Origin: Dietzia natronolimnaea
GTDB lineage: Bacteria; Actinomycetota; Actinomycetes; Mycobacteriales; Mycobacteriaceae
DNA length: 64,000 bases
NCBI RefSeq assembly: GCF_002289575.1
Contig: NZ_NTGA01000022.1
Span: 1-64,000 of the forward strand
Reading direction: 5' to 3'
Both the position numbers and the translations under genes were made by a program. Positions 42,543-49,801 of this stretch are shown piece by piece (positions within the stretch are counted from its first letter, which is position 1; every line of letters starts with the position of its first letter). A model generated the notes under the pieces. It saw nothing but the letters and a program-made list of their open reading frames with translations. It was not told the origin of the DNA and made no database searches.

Positions 42543-43003
42543 GCCTCATGACCGGTGATACCCGCGGACCGGTTCCGCTCCTTGAGCTCGGCCTCGTAGA
42601 CGTGGCGACGCCCTCCGGTGACCTCGTCGCGGACGGCCTTGCTCACCTCGCGGGCCGTGGTCCAGAACCCGTCGTCGAACTCCTCGACCATCTGGAACGT
42701 CCACCGCCCGTGGAGGACGTTCACCCCGACCATCTCGGTACGGATCAGCTCCGCGAGCTCCGTGCGGCCGACCGCCTCCAGCTGATCCGCGGCCTGCTGG
42801 TAGAGGATGTCCGCGCGCCCGATCAGCTGGTGCAGGTCGTAGAGGTGGCCACGGGCCCGCTCGACGTACTCCAGTGCCTCGGTGGCGGTGCCTGCGGCCT
42901 CCACCTCGGCATCGGTCGCGCCGGGGGGTCGCCGATGCGTCTCGTCGACGCTCGGCGTCCGGTCTCCGCCGGCAGCCCCTTCGTCCCCCCGGTCGTCCGC
43001 CAC
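42521..43003 (-). CDS. Conserved hypothetical, cotranscribed with desaturase 2
   Basis: The 160-residue protein is helical and charged. The N-terminus is Asp/Gly-rich, and the rest is a long helical region (YVERARGHLYDLHQLIGRADILYQQAADQLEAVGRTELAELIRTEM, then EEFDDGFWTTAREVSKAVRDEVTGGRRHVYEAELKERNRS). No signal or membrane segment is seen. It has NVLHGRWTFQ, which resembles the first His-box of the desaturase next door (NVMHGQWDWM). GTG at 43003 starts 2 bases after the desaturase stop, so the genes are tightly coupled. Function is unknown; a role as a partner protein is only inferred. Confidence 0.7.
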   Translation of the reverse strand: MADDRGDEGAAGGDRTPSVDETHRRPPGATDAEVEAAGTATEALEYVERARGHLYDLHQLIGRADILYQQAADQLEAVGRTELAELIRTEMVGVNVLHGRWTFQMVEEFDDGFWTTAREVSKAVRDEVTGGRRHVYEAELKERNRSAGITGHEATPREDL

Positions 43004-43005
43004 CG

Positions 43006-44244
43006 TCAGACCGTGCGGGTCAGGCGACGGAGCTGGTTCGGGGCGGTCCGGTGCTTCAGGGCGGTGACCAGGCCCGACCGGGGGCCCGCGTGATCGTCGT
43101 AGGTCCGCGGCTCACCCTCGAACATGCGCTCCGACCTGGTTTCCGGCGCGTCGTCCGTGGTGGCCTTGAGGAAGCGGTCGGGCAGCGAGAGCTTGGCGAT
43201 CGTGCGCCACGACTGCCAGTACTGCTTGTAGAGCGGACCCGTCGTGTACGGCAGATCCCAGCGACGGCAGACGTCCTGGACCTTCTCCGAGATCTCGCCG
43301 TACCGGTTGGACGGGATGGTGGGGAAGAGGTGGTGCTCGATCTGGTAGGAGAGGTTGCCCGACATGAAGTGGGTGAGCTGGCTTCCGGTGAAGTTGGCGG
43401 AGCCGAGCATCTGACGCAGGTACCACTGCGCCTGGGTCTCCTCGGAGAGGTCCTCCAGGGTGAACTTGTCCGCACCGTCCGGGAAGTGCCCGCAGAAGAT
43501 CACGGCGTTGGACCACAGGTTCCGGATGACGTTGGCGGCGGCGTTGGCGGCCATCGTCGACTTCCAGTTGGGGCCCGACAGGAGCGGGAACCACACGTAG
43601 TCCTTGCCCACCTGACGGCGGGCCTTGCGCAGGAACTGCCCGATGCGCCGCTTCTGCTCGGCCCGGCCGGACGAGTTGATGGTGCCCGGCGCGATCTCGA
43701 GGTGCTGGACCCCCACGCCCCACTGGAAGGTGAACGCCAGGATGGTGTTCCACACCAGGTTCAGTGAGTACGCCGGGTTCCACGGCTGGTCACGCGTCAC
43801 ACGGACCACGCCGTACCCGACGTCGTCATCCATCCCGATGATGTTGGTGTACGTGTGGTGGTGATGGTTGTGAGTGGCCTTCCAGTGCTCGGAGGTGCCC
43901 ACGATGTCCCACTCCCAGGTGGTGGAGTGGATGACCGGGTCGTTCATCCAGTCCCACTGCCCGTGCATCACGTTGTGGCCGAGCTCCATGTTCTCGATGA
44001 TCTTGCCCGCGGCCAGCATCCCGGTGCCCACCAGCCACGCCGGGCGGTACCCGGAGAAGAGGAGGACCGCCCGGCCACCGGCCACCAGGCCGCGCTGGAG
44101 CCGGATCGTGTTCTGCACGTACCGGCGGTCGGATTCGCCGAGCGAGTCCACGACTTCCTGGCGGATCGCGTCGAGTTCCTCACCGATCGCCTCGACGTCC
44201 TCGGCGGAGAGATGGGCGTATTCCTTCACGTCTGATATCGCCAT
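43006..44244 (-). CDS. Membrane acyl-CoA/fatty-acid desaturase 2
   Basis: The 412-residue protein carries the three His boxes: GHNVMHGQWD (H90, H94), ATHNHHHH (H125, H129, H130) and QIEHHLFP near residue 300, which bind the di-iron centre. It is a paralogue of desaturase 1; both start MAISDV-x-EYAHL, and the cores share DEPIHSTTWEWD-like and FCGHFPDGA-x-KFT segments. It probably acts on saturated acyl chains. ATG at 44244 is supported by the paralogue. A small gene follows it 2 bases later, and the gluA gene diverges upstream. The two desaturases may differ in chain length or in expression. Confidence 0.88.
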   Translation of the reverse strand: MAISDVKEYAHLSAEDVEAIGEELDAIRQEVVDSLGESDRRYVQNTIRLQRGLVAGGRAVLLFSGYRPAWLVGTGMLAAGKIIENMELGHNVMHGQWDWMNDPVIHSTTWEWDIVGTSEHWKATHNHHHHTYTNIIGMDDDVGYGVVRVTRDQPWNPAYSLNLVWNTILAFTFQWGVGVQHLEIAPGTINSSGRAEQKRRIGQFLRKARRQVGKDYVWFPLLSGPNWKSTMAANAAANVIRNLWSNAVIFCGHFPDGADKFTLEDLSEETQAQWYLRQMLGSANFTGSQLTHFMSGNLSYQIEHHLFPTIPSNRYGEISEKVQDVCRRWDLPYTTGPLYKQYWQSWRTIAKLSLPDRFLKATTDDAPETRSERMFEGEPRTYDDHAGPRSGLVTALKHRTAPNQLRRLTRTV

Positions 44245-44251
44245 GGGTTGA

Positions 44252-44265
44252 CGGTACGGAGGGCC
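44252..44265 (-). promoter_or_regulatory. Shared motif before desaturase 2
   Basis: Read on the minus strand, GGCCCTCCGTACCG differs by one base from the motif before desaturase 1 at 34062. It lies 7 bases before the ATG, nearer than in the paralogue (15 bases). Confidence 0.4.
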
Positions 44266-44341
44266 GGTGGAGTTGTCGACCGGAAAGGTCCAATCGGCGA
44301 GTCGATCCTCGATGAATCCTCAGCCGCCTATGATCCCTCCC

Positions 44342-45076
44342 ATGGCACTCGTCGAGATCTCAGGCGTGAACAAGCACTTCGGTGACTTCCAGGCGCTCAA
44401 GGACATCACCATGTCCATCGATCAGGGCGAGGTCATCGTCGTGATCGGCCCCTCGGGCTCGGGCAAGTCGACGCTGTGCAGGGCGATCAACAGGCTCGAG
44501 ACCTTCGAGTCGGGCTCGATCACCATCGACGGCAAGGAGCTGCCCGAGGAGGGCAAGGCGCTCGCCAAGCTCCGTGCGGACGTCGGCATGGTCTTCCAGT
44601 CGTTCAACCTGTTCGCGCACAAGACGATCCTCGAGAACGTCACCCTCGGCCCCATCAAGGTGCGCAAACAGTCCAAGGCCGTCGCGGAGAAGCGGGCGAT
44701 GGAACTGCTGGAGCGGGTGGGTGTCGAGCACCAGGCGTCCAAGTACCCGGCCCAGCTCTCGGGTGGTCAACAGCAGCGTGTCGCCATCGCGCGGTCCCTC
44801 GCGATGGACCCCAAGGTCATGCTCTTCGACGAGCCCACCTCCGCCCTGGACCCGGAGATGATCAACGAGGTCCTCGACGTGATGACCGGGCTGGCGAGGT
44901 CCGGGATGACCATGGTCGTGGTCACCCACGAGATGGGATTCGCGCGCAAGGCCGCCGACCGCGTCATCTTCATGGCCGACGGGGAACTGGTCGAACAGGC
45001 CACCCCTGAGGATTTCTTCACCAACCCGCAGAGCGCCCGTGCCAAGGACTTCCTGTCCAAGATCCTGACCAACTGA
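44342..45076 (+). CDS. gluA: Glutamate/polar amino-acid ABC ATPase
   Basis: The 244-residue ATPase has Walker [10 protein letters not shown], the Q-loop in [18 protein letters not shown], the signature [15 protein letters not shown], Walker [15 protein letters not shown] and the H-loop [11 protein letters not shown]. It is close to GluA of Corynebacterium. It drives glutamate or polar amino-acid import with gluBCD. ATG at 44342 is chosen; an in-frame ATG at 44330 is possible. It is divergent from desaturase 2. Gene order ATPase, binding protein, two permeases matches corynebacterial gluABCD. Confidence 0.92.
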   Translation: MALVEISGVNKHFGDFQALKDITMSIDQGEVIVVIGPSGSGKSTLCRAINRLETFESGSITIDGKELPEEGKALAKLRADVGMVFQSFNLFAHKTILENVTLGPIKVRKQSKAVAEKRAMELLERVGVEHQASKYPAQLSGGQQQRVAIARSLAMDPKVMLFDEPTSALDPEMINEVLDVMTGLARSGMTMVVVTHEMGFARKAADRVIFMADGELVEQATPEDFFTNPQSARAKDFLSKILTN

Positions 45077-45170
45077 GTCGGCTCGGGTCCGCTCACCACC
45101 CCCGAACCGGGCCCCCGTTCCAGAATCACCTCCCCCAGATCTCGACCCACCCATTTCACGAGGAGAACAC

Positions 45171-45986
45171 ATGAACTTCCGACGGATCGGATCGGCCGCA
45201 GCGGCGGTCACCCTGGCTCTCGGCCTGGCCGCGTGCGGGAACGATGACGGGGGCGAGAACCAGCTCCGGATCGGCATCAAGTTCGACCAGCCGGGCCTGG
45301 GGCTGAAGGTGGGCAACGACTACAACGGGCTCGACGTCGACGTGGCCACCTACGTGGCCGAGAAGCTCGGCACCCCCGCCGAGGACATCGAGTGGGTCCA
45401 GGCACCGAGCGCGCAGCGCGAGACCCTCCTCGAGACCGGGCAGGTGGACATGATCGTGGCCACCTACTCGATCACCGACTCCCGCAAGGAGAAGGTCGAC
45501 TTCGCCGGACCGTACTTCATCGCCGGCCAGGACCTCCTGGTCCGCGCGGACGACGACAGCATCACCGGGCCGGAGTCGCTCGACGGCAAGCGCCTGTGCT
45601 CGGTCTCCGGGTCGACCTCGGCGCAGAACGTCCAGGAGGAGGTCCCGGGGGTCAACCTCCAGGAGTTCGGCACCTACTCCGAGTGCGTCTCGGCACTGGT
45701 CTCCAACGCGGTCGACGCACTCACCACGGATGACACGATCCTCGCGGGTTACGCCGCGCAGGACCAGTACCAGGGTCAGCTCAAGGTGGTCGGATCCCCC
45801 TTCTCCGAGGAGCTCTACGGGATCGGTATCCAGAAGGGCGACACGGAGAAGTGCGAGCAGATCAACGAGGCCATCCGCGAGATGATCTCCGACGGCAGCT
45901 GGGACGCGGCCGTCGAGGAGAACCTCGGAGCGGCGGGCTTCGAGCCGGGAGAGGGCAACCCGCCCAACCCGGACGCCTGCGCCTGA
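45171..45986 (+). CDS. gluB: Glutamate-binding lipoprotein
   Basis: The 271-residue periplasmic-type binding protein has a signal with lipobox LGLAACGND, so it is anchored by lipid outside. The SBP_bac_3 domain has IGIKFDQPGLGLKVGNDYNGLDVDVATYVAEKLGTPAEDIEWVQAPSAQRETLLETGQVDMIVATYSITDSRKEKVDFAGPYFIAGQDLLVR, typical of glutamate and polar amino-acid receptors. It lies 94 bases after gluA with AGGAG before the ATG. A hairpin after it probably protects its message and lets it be made in excess over the permeases. Confidence 0.92.
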   Translation: MNFRRIGSAAAAVTLALGLAACGNDDGGENQLRIGIKFDQPGLGLKVGNDYNGLDVDVATYVAEKLGTPAEDIEWVQAPSAQRETLLETGQVDMIVATYSITDSRKEKVDFAGPYFIAGQDLLVRADDDSITGPESLDGKRLCSVSGSTSAQNVQEEVPGVNLQEFGTYSECVSALVSNAVDALTTDDTILAGYAAQDQYQGQLKVVGSPFSEELYGIGIQKGDTEKCEQINEAIREMISDGSWDAAVEENLGAAGFEPGEGNPPNPDACA

Positions 45987-46001
45987 TCTGACCTGACAAC
46001 T

Positions 46002-46034
46002 CCTCCGCGCCACCGGTGAACGGTGGCGCGGAGG
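46002..46034 (+). terminator. Intercistronic hairpin between gluB and gluC
   Basis: CCTCCGCGCCACCG (46002-46015) pairs perfectly with CGGTGGCGCGGAGG (46021-46034) around gtgaa. It lies 15 bases after the gluB stop and 30 before gluC. No T-run follows, so it is more likely a partial terminator or message stabiliser that lets the binding protein exceed the permeases. Confidence 0.65.
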
Positions 46035-46064
46035 CCCTCCACACCTCATGACGGAAGGTGGACC

Positions 46065-46727
46065 ATGGGCGATATCTTCGCCGACTATGACGTCCTCGGG
46101 GCGGTGTGGGTCACCATTCAGCTCTCGCTCCTCGGGACGGTGGGCGCATTGGTGCTGGGGACGATCATCGCGATCCTGCGGGTCTCCCCGGTGGCCGTCC
46201 TCCGCGGACTCGGCACCTCCTACGTCAACATCTTCCGGAACCTGCCGCTGACGCTGCTGATGGTGTTCAGCATCCTCGGCCTGTCCTTCATCCTCCAGCT
46301 GTCCGTCTCGGACGACTTCGCCCGCAACGCCTTCTGGTGGGCCGCGATCATGCTCGCTGTCTACCACGCGGCGTACGTCTGCGAGGCCCTGCGCTCCGGT
46401 GTCAACACGGTCCCGGTGGGCCAGGCCGAGGCCGCCCGGTCCATCGGACTCGGGTTCGGGCAGTCGCTGCGGGAGGTGATCCTCCCGCAGGCGTTCCGAG
46501 GGTCCATCGCACCCATGGGTTCGGTGATCATCGCTCTCATCAAGAACTCGACGGTCGCCGCCGTCATCGGCGTGGGCGACTCGGCCGGGCTGCTCCAGGT
46601 GATCACGGAGAACGAGGGCGCGAGCCTGCCGACGTTCTTCTTCTTCGCCATGGTGTTCGTGATCCTCACCCTCCCGATCGGACTCTGGACCACGTCCCTC
46701 TCACGGAAGCTGTCGGTGAAGCGATGA
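46065..46727 (+). CDS. gluC: Glutamate ABC permease 1
   Basis: The 220-residue permease has five hydrophobic segments and the ABC inner-membrane motif near its end: GQAEAARSIGLGFGQSLREVILPQAFRGSIAPMGSVIIALIKNST, the EAA loop that docks onto GluA. N-terminal TIQLSLLGTVGALVLGTIIAILRVSP and YVNIFRNLPLTLLMVFSIL resemble GluC. ATG at 46065 follows GGAAGG. Its stop overlaps the gluD start as ATGA. Confidence 0.9.
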   Translation: MGDIFADYDVLGAVWVTIQLSLLGTVGALVLGTIIAILRVSPVAVLRGLGTSYVNIFRNLPLTLLMVFSILGLSFILQLSVSDDFARNAFWWAAIMLAVYHAAYVCEALRSGVNTVPVGQAEAARSIGLGFGQSLREVILPQAFRGSIAPMGSVIIALIKNSTVAAVIGVGDSAGLLQVITENEGASLPTFFFFAMVFVILTLPIGLWTTSLSRKLSVKR

Positions 46728-47554
46728 GCACCCAGGCCGTCCTGTTCGACGCCCCGGGCCCCAAGGCCCGCCTCCGCCACAAGATCTTCACGGTGATCGG
46801 TGCCCTGATCGCCGTCGGCATCGCCTACGTGGTCTACATCCAGTTCGAGGCCGCCGGCCAGCTGCAGGCGTTCATGTGGGAGCCGTTCGTCACCGACCCG
46901 GAGGTGTGGACCTCCTACCTGATCCCCGGTCTCAAGGGGACGTTCACCGCGGCGGCCATCTCGATCGTCCTCGCGGTGATCTTCGGGCTGCTCTTCGGCA
47001 TGGGCAGGCTCTCGCCGTTCGCCCCACTGCGGTGGTTCTGCGGCGTGATCGTGGAGTTCTTCCGCTCGGTCCCGGTGCTGCTGATGATGGTGTTCGCCTA
47101 CTTCGGCTACTTCGCAACCTCGAACCTTGTGCCCAACCAGCACGCGCCGCTGGCCGCGGTGGTCACCGCCCTGACCCTCTACAACGGTGCGGTCATCGCG
47201 GAACTCGTCCGCTCCGGAGTCCACGGACTGCCCAAGGGGCAGACGGAGGCCGGGCTCGCCGTGGGCCTCACCCCGGGGCAGGTGCTCCGCTCGATCCAGC
47301 TACCGCAGGCACTCACGGCCATGCTCCCGGCGCTCGTCGGCCAACTCGTCGTGGTCCTCAAGGACTCCGCACTCGGCTACGGCATCACCTACCTGGAGTT
47401 GCTCAACTGGTCCAAGACCCTGGGGTCCGCCTACGCCAACACCGTTCCCGCGTACATCGTGGCGGGCATCCTCTTCGTCGTCATCAACTACTCGCTCACC
47501 AAGTTCGCCGTGTACCTCGAAGGTCGGCTGAAGAAGCGCCGCGCCAGGGCCTGA
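46724..47554 (+). CDS. gluD: Glutamate ABC permease 2
   Basis: The 276-residue permease has one extra N-terminal segment (IFTVIGALIAVGIAYVVYIQF) before the core. The EAA loop is KGQTEAGLAVGLTPGQVLRSIQLPQALTAMLPALVGQLVVVLKDSALGYGI. It forms a heteromeric pore with GluC. ATG at 46724 overlaps the gluC stop. The longer N-terminus matches corynebacterial GluD. The bidirectional hairpin at 47621 ends the operon. Confidence 0.9.
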   Translation: MSTQAVLFDAPGPKARLRHKIFTVIGALIAVGIAYVVYIQFEAAGQLQAFMWEPFVTDPEVWTSYLIPGLKGTFTAAAISIVLAVIFGLLFGMGRLSPFAPLRWFCGVIVEFFRSVPVLLMMVFAYFGYFATSNLVPNQHAPLAAVVTALTLYNGAVIAELVRSGVHGLPKGQTEAGLAVGLTPGQVLRSIQLPQALTAMLPALVGQLVVVLKDSALGYGITYLELLNWSKTLGSAYANTVPAYIVAGILFVVINYSLTKFAVYLEGRLKKRRARA

Positions 47555-47620
47555 GCCGCCGCGCCGCGCACCGCCAGAGACCCGCACCGTCGAGACCCGC
47601 GCCGCCAGAGACCCGCACCG

Positions 47621-47679
47621 TCGAGAAGGACGTTCCGCACACATCGCCCGAGAGGGCAGGCGCGGAACGTCCTTTTCGA
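47621..47679. terminator. Bidirectional hairpin, gluD and SDR
   Basis: TCGAGAAGGACGTTCCGC (47621-47638) pairs with GCGGAACGTCCTTTTCGA (47662-47679), 18 pairs with one G-T, around a 23-base loop. It lies between converging gluD and the SDR gene. It shares the core AAGRRCGTTCCG with the hairpin at 9861, so the two are related. Confidence 0.78.
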
Positions 47680-47712
47680 TGGCGGGGCGTGCTACTTCCG
47701 TGGCGGGGCGTG

Positions 47713-48489
47713 CTACTTCGGTGGCATCCGGATGCCACCGTCGACGCGGACGGTCTGCGCGTTCATGTACGGGTTGGTGAGAAGCTCCATCACCATCGAC
47801 GCCAGCTCGTCGCCCGAGCCGAGGCGCTTGGGGAACAGCACGCTCTCGCCGAGCTTGGCCTTGAACGCCTCGGAATCGGGGCCCTCACCGTAGATGGGGG
47901 TGTCGATGAGGCCGGGGGCCACGGTGTTGAGGCGGATACCGGCGGCCGACAGGTCTCGGGCGACGGGCAGGGTCAGGCCCACGATGCCGCCCTTGGACGC
48001 GGAGTACGCGGCCTGGCCGATCTGACCGTCGAACGCGGCGACGGAGGCCATGTTGACGATCGCGCCCTTCTGGCCGTCGTCGTCGGCCTCGCCGCGGGAC
48101 ATGGCCGTGGCGGCCAACCGCAGCATGTCGAACGAGCCGATGAGGTTGATGTCGATGACCTTGCGGAACGAGTCGAGGTCGAAGGCGGAGGCGAACTCGC
48201 CGTCCCGGCCGATCGTGCGCTGCGCCCACCCGATGCCGGCCGAGTTGACCAGGTACCGCAGCGGACCCAGTTCGAGAGCGGCCTCGACGGCCTTGACGTT
48301 GTCCTCGGTTTTGGTCACGTCGACAGCCACGAACGCGCCCCCGACCTCGTTCGCCAGGGCCTCGCCCTTCTCGGCGTTGAGGTCGGCGACGACCACCTTC
48401 GCCCCCTGGGCGGCGAGCTGACGGACGACGGCGGCGCCGATTCCCGACGCACCGCCTGTGACGATTGCACTTGCTCCGGAGATATCCAT
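47713..48489 (-). CDS. SDR-family 3-hydroxyacyl-CoA dehydrogenase type 2-like
   Basis: The 258-residue short-chain dehydrogenase has cofactor motif VTGGASGIGAAV, VADLNAEKGE (NAD), YLVNSAGIGWAQRT, the active Ser in VNMASVAAFDGQIGQAAYSASKGGIVGLTLPVARDL (Ser-Tyr-Lys). IYGEGPDSEAFKAKL and PYMNAQTVRVDGGIRMPPK are like human HSD17B10/HADH2 and actinobacterial 3-hydroxyacyl-CoA dehydrogenases type 2. It would act in beta-oxidation of branched or steroid side-chain substrates. ATG at 48489 is chosen. Confidence 0.85.
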   Translation of the reverse strand: MDISGASAIVTGGASGIGAAVVRQLAAQGAKVVVADLNAEKGEALANEVGGAFVAVDVTKTEDNVKAVEAALELGPLRYLVNSAGIGWAQRTIGRDGEFASAFDLDSFRKVIDINLIGSFDMLRLAATAMSRGEADDDGQKGAIVNMASVAAFDGQIGQAAYSASKGGIVGLTLPVARDLSAAGIRLNTVAPGLIDTPIYGEGPDSEAFKAKLGESVLFPKRLGSGDELASMVMELLTNPYMNAQTVRVDGGIRMPPK

Positions 48490-48550
48490 GCCAGAACCGT
48501 AACAAGCAGACGAGACCGACATCGCGGACACGGGTCGTTCAGTCGGGAAG

Positions 48551-48979
48551 TCAGCCTGCCTCGCCCTCGACCACCACGTCCCACCGGATGCCGAACCGAT
48601 CGTGGACCTGCCCGTAGAGGTCCCCCCACGGGGCGACCTCGAACGGCATCGCCATCTCGCCCCCGCTACCGGTGACCTTGTCCAGGAACGCACGGGCCTC
48701 GTCCTCGGTGTCGAACCCCAGGAGGAACGAATAGACATCGTTCCTCGGCTGCGGGAGGGTCTCGCCCATCGCATCTCCACCGGTCAGGGTGATCCCGGGG
48801 GCCTCGAGGGTCGCGTGCGCCACCGACCCGTGGGGCGGGTCGAACGGGAAGTCCTCGGTGGAGGGGAACTGGTCGTAGGTCATCACCTCGAGCGTCCCCC
48901 CGAAAAGTTCCTGGTAGTAGGGGAACGCCTCGGCTGCGTTGCCGGGGAAGGAGATGTAGGGGACGCAGGTCATGGCCAT
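48551..48979 (-). CDS. VOC-family protein, PhnB-like
   Basis: The 142-residue protein has the PhnB/YdcL pattern of the VOC fold: PYISFPGNAAEAFPYYQELFGGTLEVMTYDQFP, VAHATLEAPGITLTGGDAMGE and DEARAFLDKVTGSGGEMAMPFEVAPWGDLYGQVHDRFGIRWDVVVEG. The metal-type His of dioxygenase members is absent, as is normal in PhnB-like proteins, so catalysis is doubtful. ATG at 48979 (or 48973) starts it. It lies 61 bases upstream of the SDR gene. Confidence 0.8.
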   Translation of the reverse strand: MAMTCVPYISFPGNAAEAFPYYQELFGGTLEVMTYDQFPSTEDFPFDPPHGSVAHATLEAPGITLTGGDAMGETLPQPRNDVYSFLLGFDTEDEARAFLDKVTGSGGEMAMPFEVAPWGDLYGQVHDRFGIRWDVVVEGEAG

Positions 48980-49063
48980 GGTCGGAGCCTCTCGTCACGG
49001 GTGACCGCGTGCCGGTGCGACCCGGTAGACGCCACGCTAGACCTACTCGTGGCACAGGTCACG

Positions 49064-49699
49064 TTAAATCTCGCCGTCGTCGTCTCCGGTCTCGGCGTCC
49101 TCGCCGCTCGGTCCGGCCGACGCAGGTCGCCGGCCGGCCAGTGCGAGCAGGCGGGCACGCGAATCCGCCCCGAGCGAGACCGGGCCCGCTTCGGCGAGCA
49201 CGTCGAACGACCGCATCAGCTCCACCACTCTCCGGGCGTGGTCGAGGGTCCAGGCGGCCAGGTCCTCCGCCTCCTCGGACTCCCACGTCCGCGGCTCGAG
49301 ATCGTGCGCGTGGACCAGCAGTTCGAACACCCGCAGCGCGAGGAGGTCGCGAACCGGTATCTCGGCCAGTCGGTGCGGGACCAGCGCGTCGGCGTCCCGG
49401 GCCCGCGCGAATTCCTTTCGCAGGCCGGCGGACGTGCGGTGCAGGGCGGGGACCGGCCTCTCGCCGGCGTGGTCGGCGGTGCGGGTCCACGCGATCTCCG
49501 CTTCCGGCAACCGCGGGAAGTAGGCGGCGTAGCGCAGCCCGCCGCCCAGGACGTGATTGGCGCAGTCGCGTCGGCTCCATCCCGGGCAGGCGCCGCAGTC
49601 GCCCTCGAGACCGCCGGAGAGCGCGCGGCCGAACAGGGTGGTGGCGCGGTCGAGGACCGCGAGGTCCTCCGGGCTCAACGGGGTCGGGGTCACGGGCAC
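49064..49699 (-). CDS. Mycothiol-dependent maleylpyruvate isomerase-like protein
   Basis: The 211-residue protein has the DinB-like N-terminal helices of this family: ATTLFGRALSGGLEGDCGACPGWSRRDCANHVLGGGLRYAAYFPRLPEAEI, with a His-containing helix later (LLALRVFELLVHAHDLEPRTW). These correspond to the metal-binding His of mycothiol maleylpyruvate isomerases. It could act in mycothiol-dependent detoxification. GTG at 49699 with an alternative at 49693. The acidic C-terminus is probably disordered. Confidence 0.72.
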   Translation of the reverse strand: MPVTPTPLSPEDLAVLDRATTLFGRALSGGLEGDCGACPGWSRRDCANHVLGGGLRYAAYFPRLPEAEIAWTRTADHAGERPVPALHRTSAGLRKEFARARDADALVPHRLAEIPVRDLLALRVFELLVHAHDLEPRTWESEEAEDLAAWTLDHARRVVELMRSFDVLAEAGPVSLGADSRARLLALAGRRPASAGPSGEDAETGDDDGEI

Positions 49700-49801
49700 C
49701 TCATCTGCAGGAATGTCTGGCCCTCACACTAGGTTGACTGGGACGGTGTGACCAGATCGCGCCAGCCCTTCAGCCGTGACGAGAAAGGACCGATACCCGC
49801 C

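Noticed and set aside
49009-49737. 242-codon plus-strand frame opposite the mycothiol-type gene
   Set aside because: Arg/Gly/Pro-rich shadow of a real minus-strand gene.
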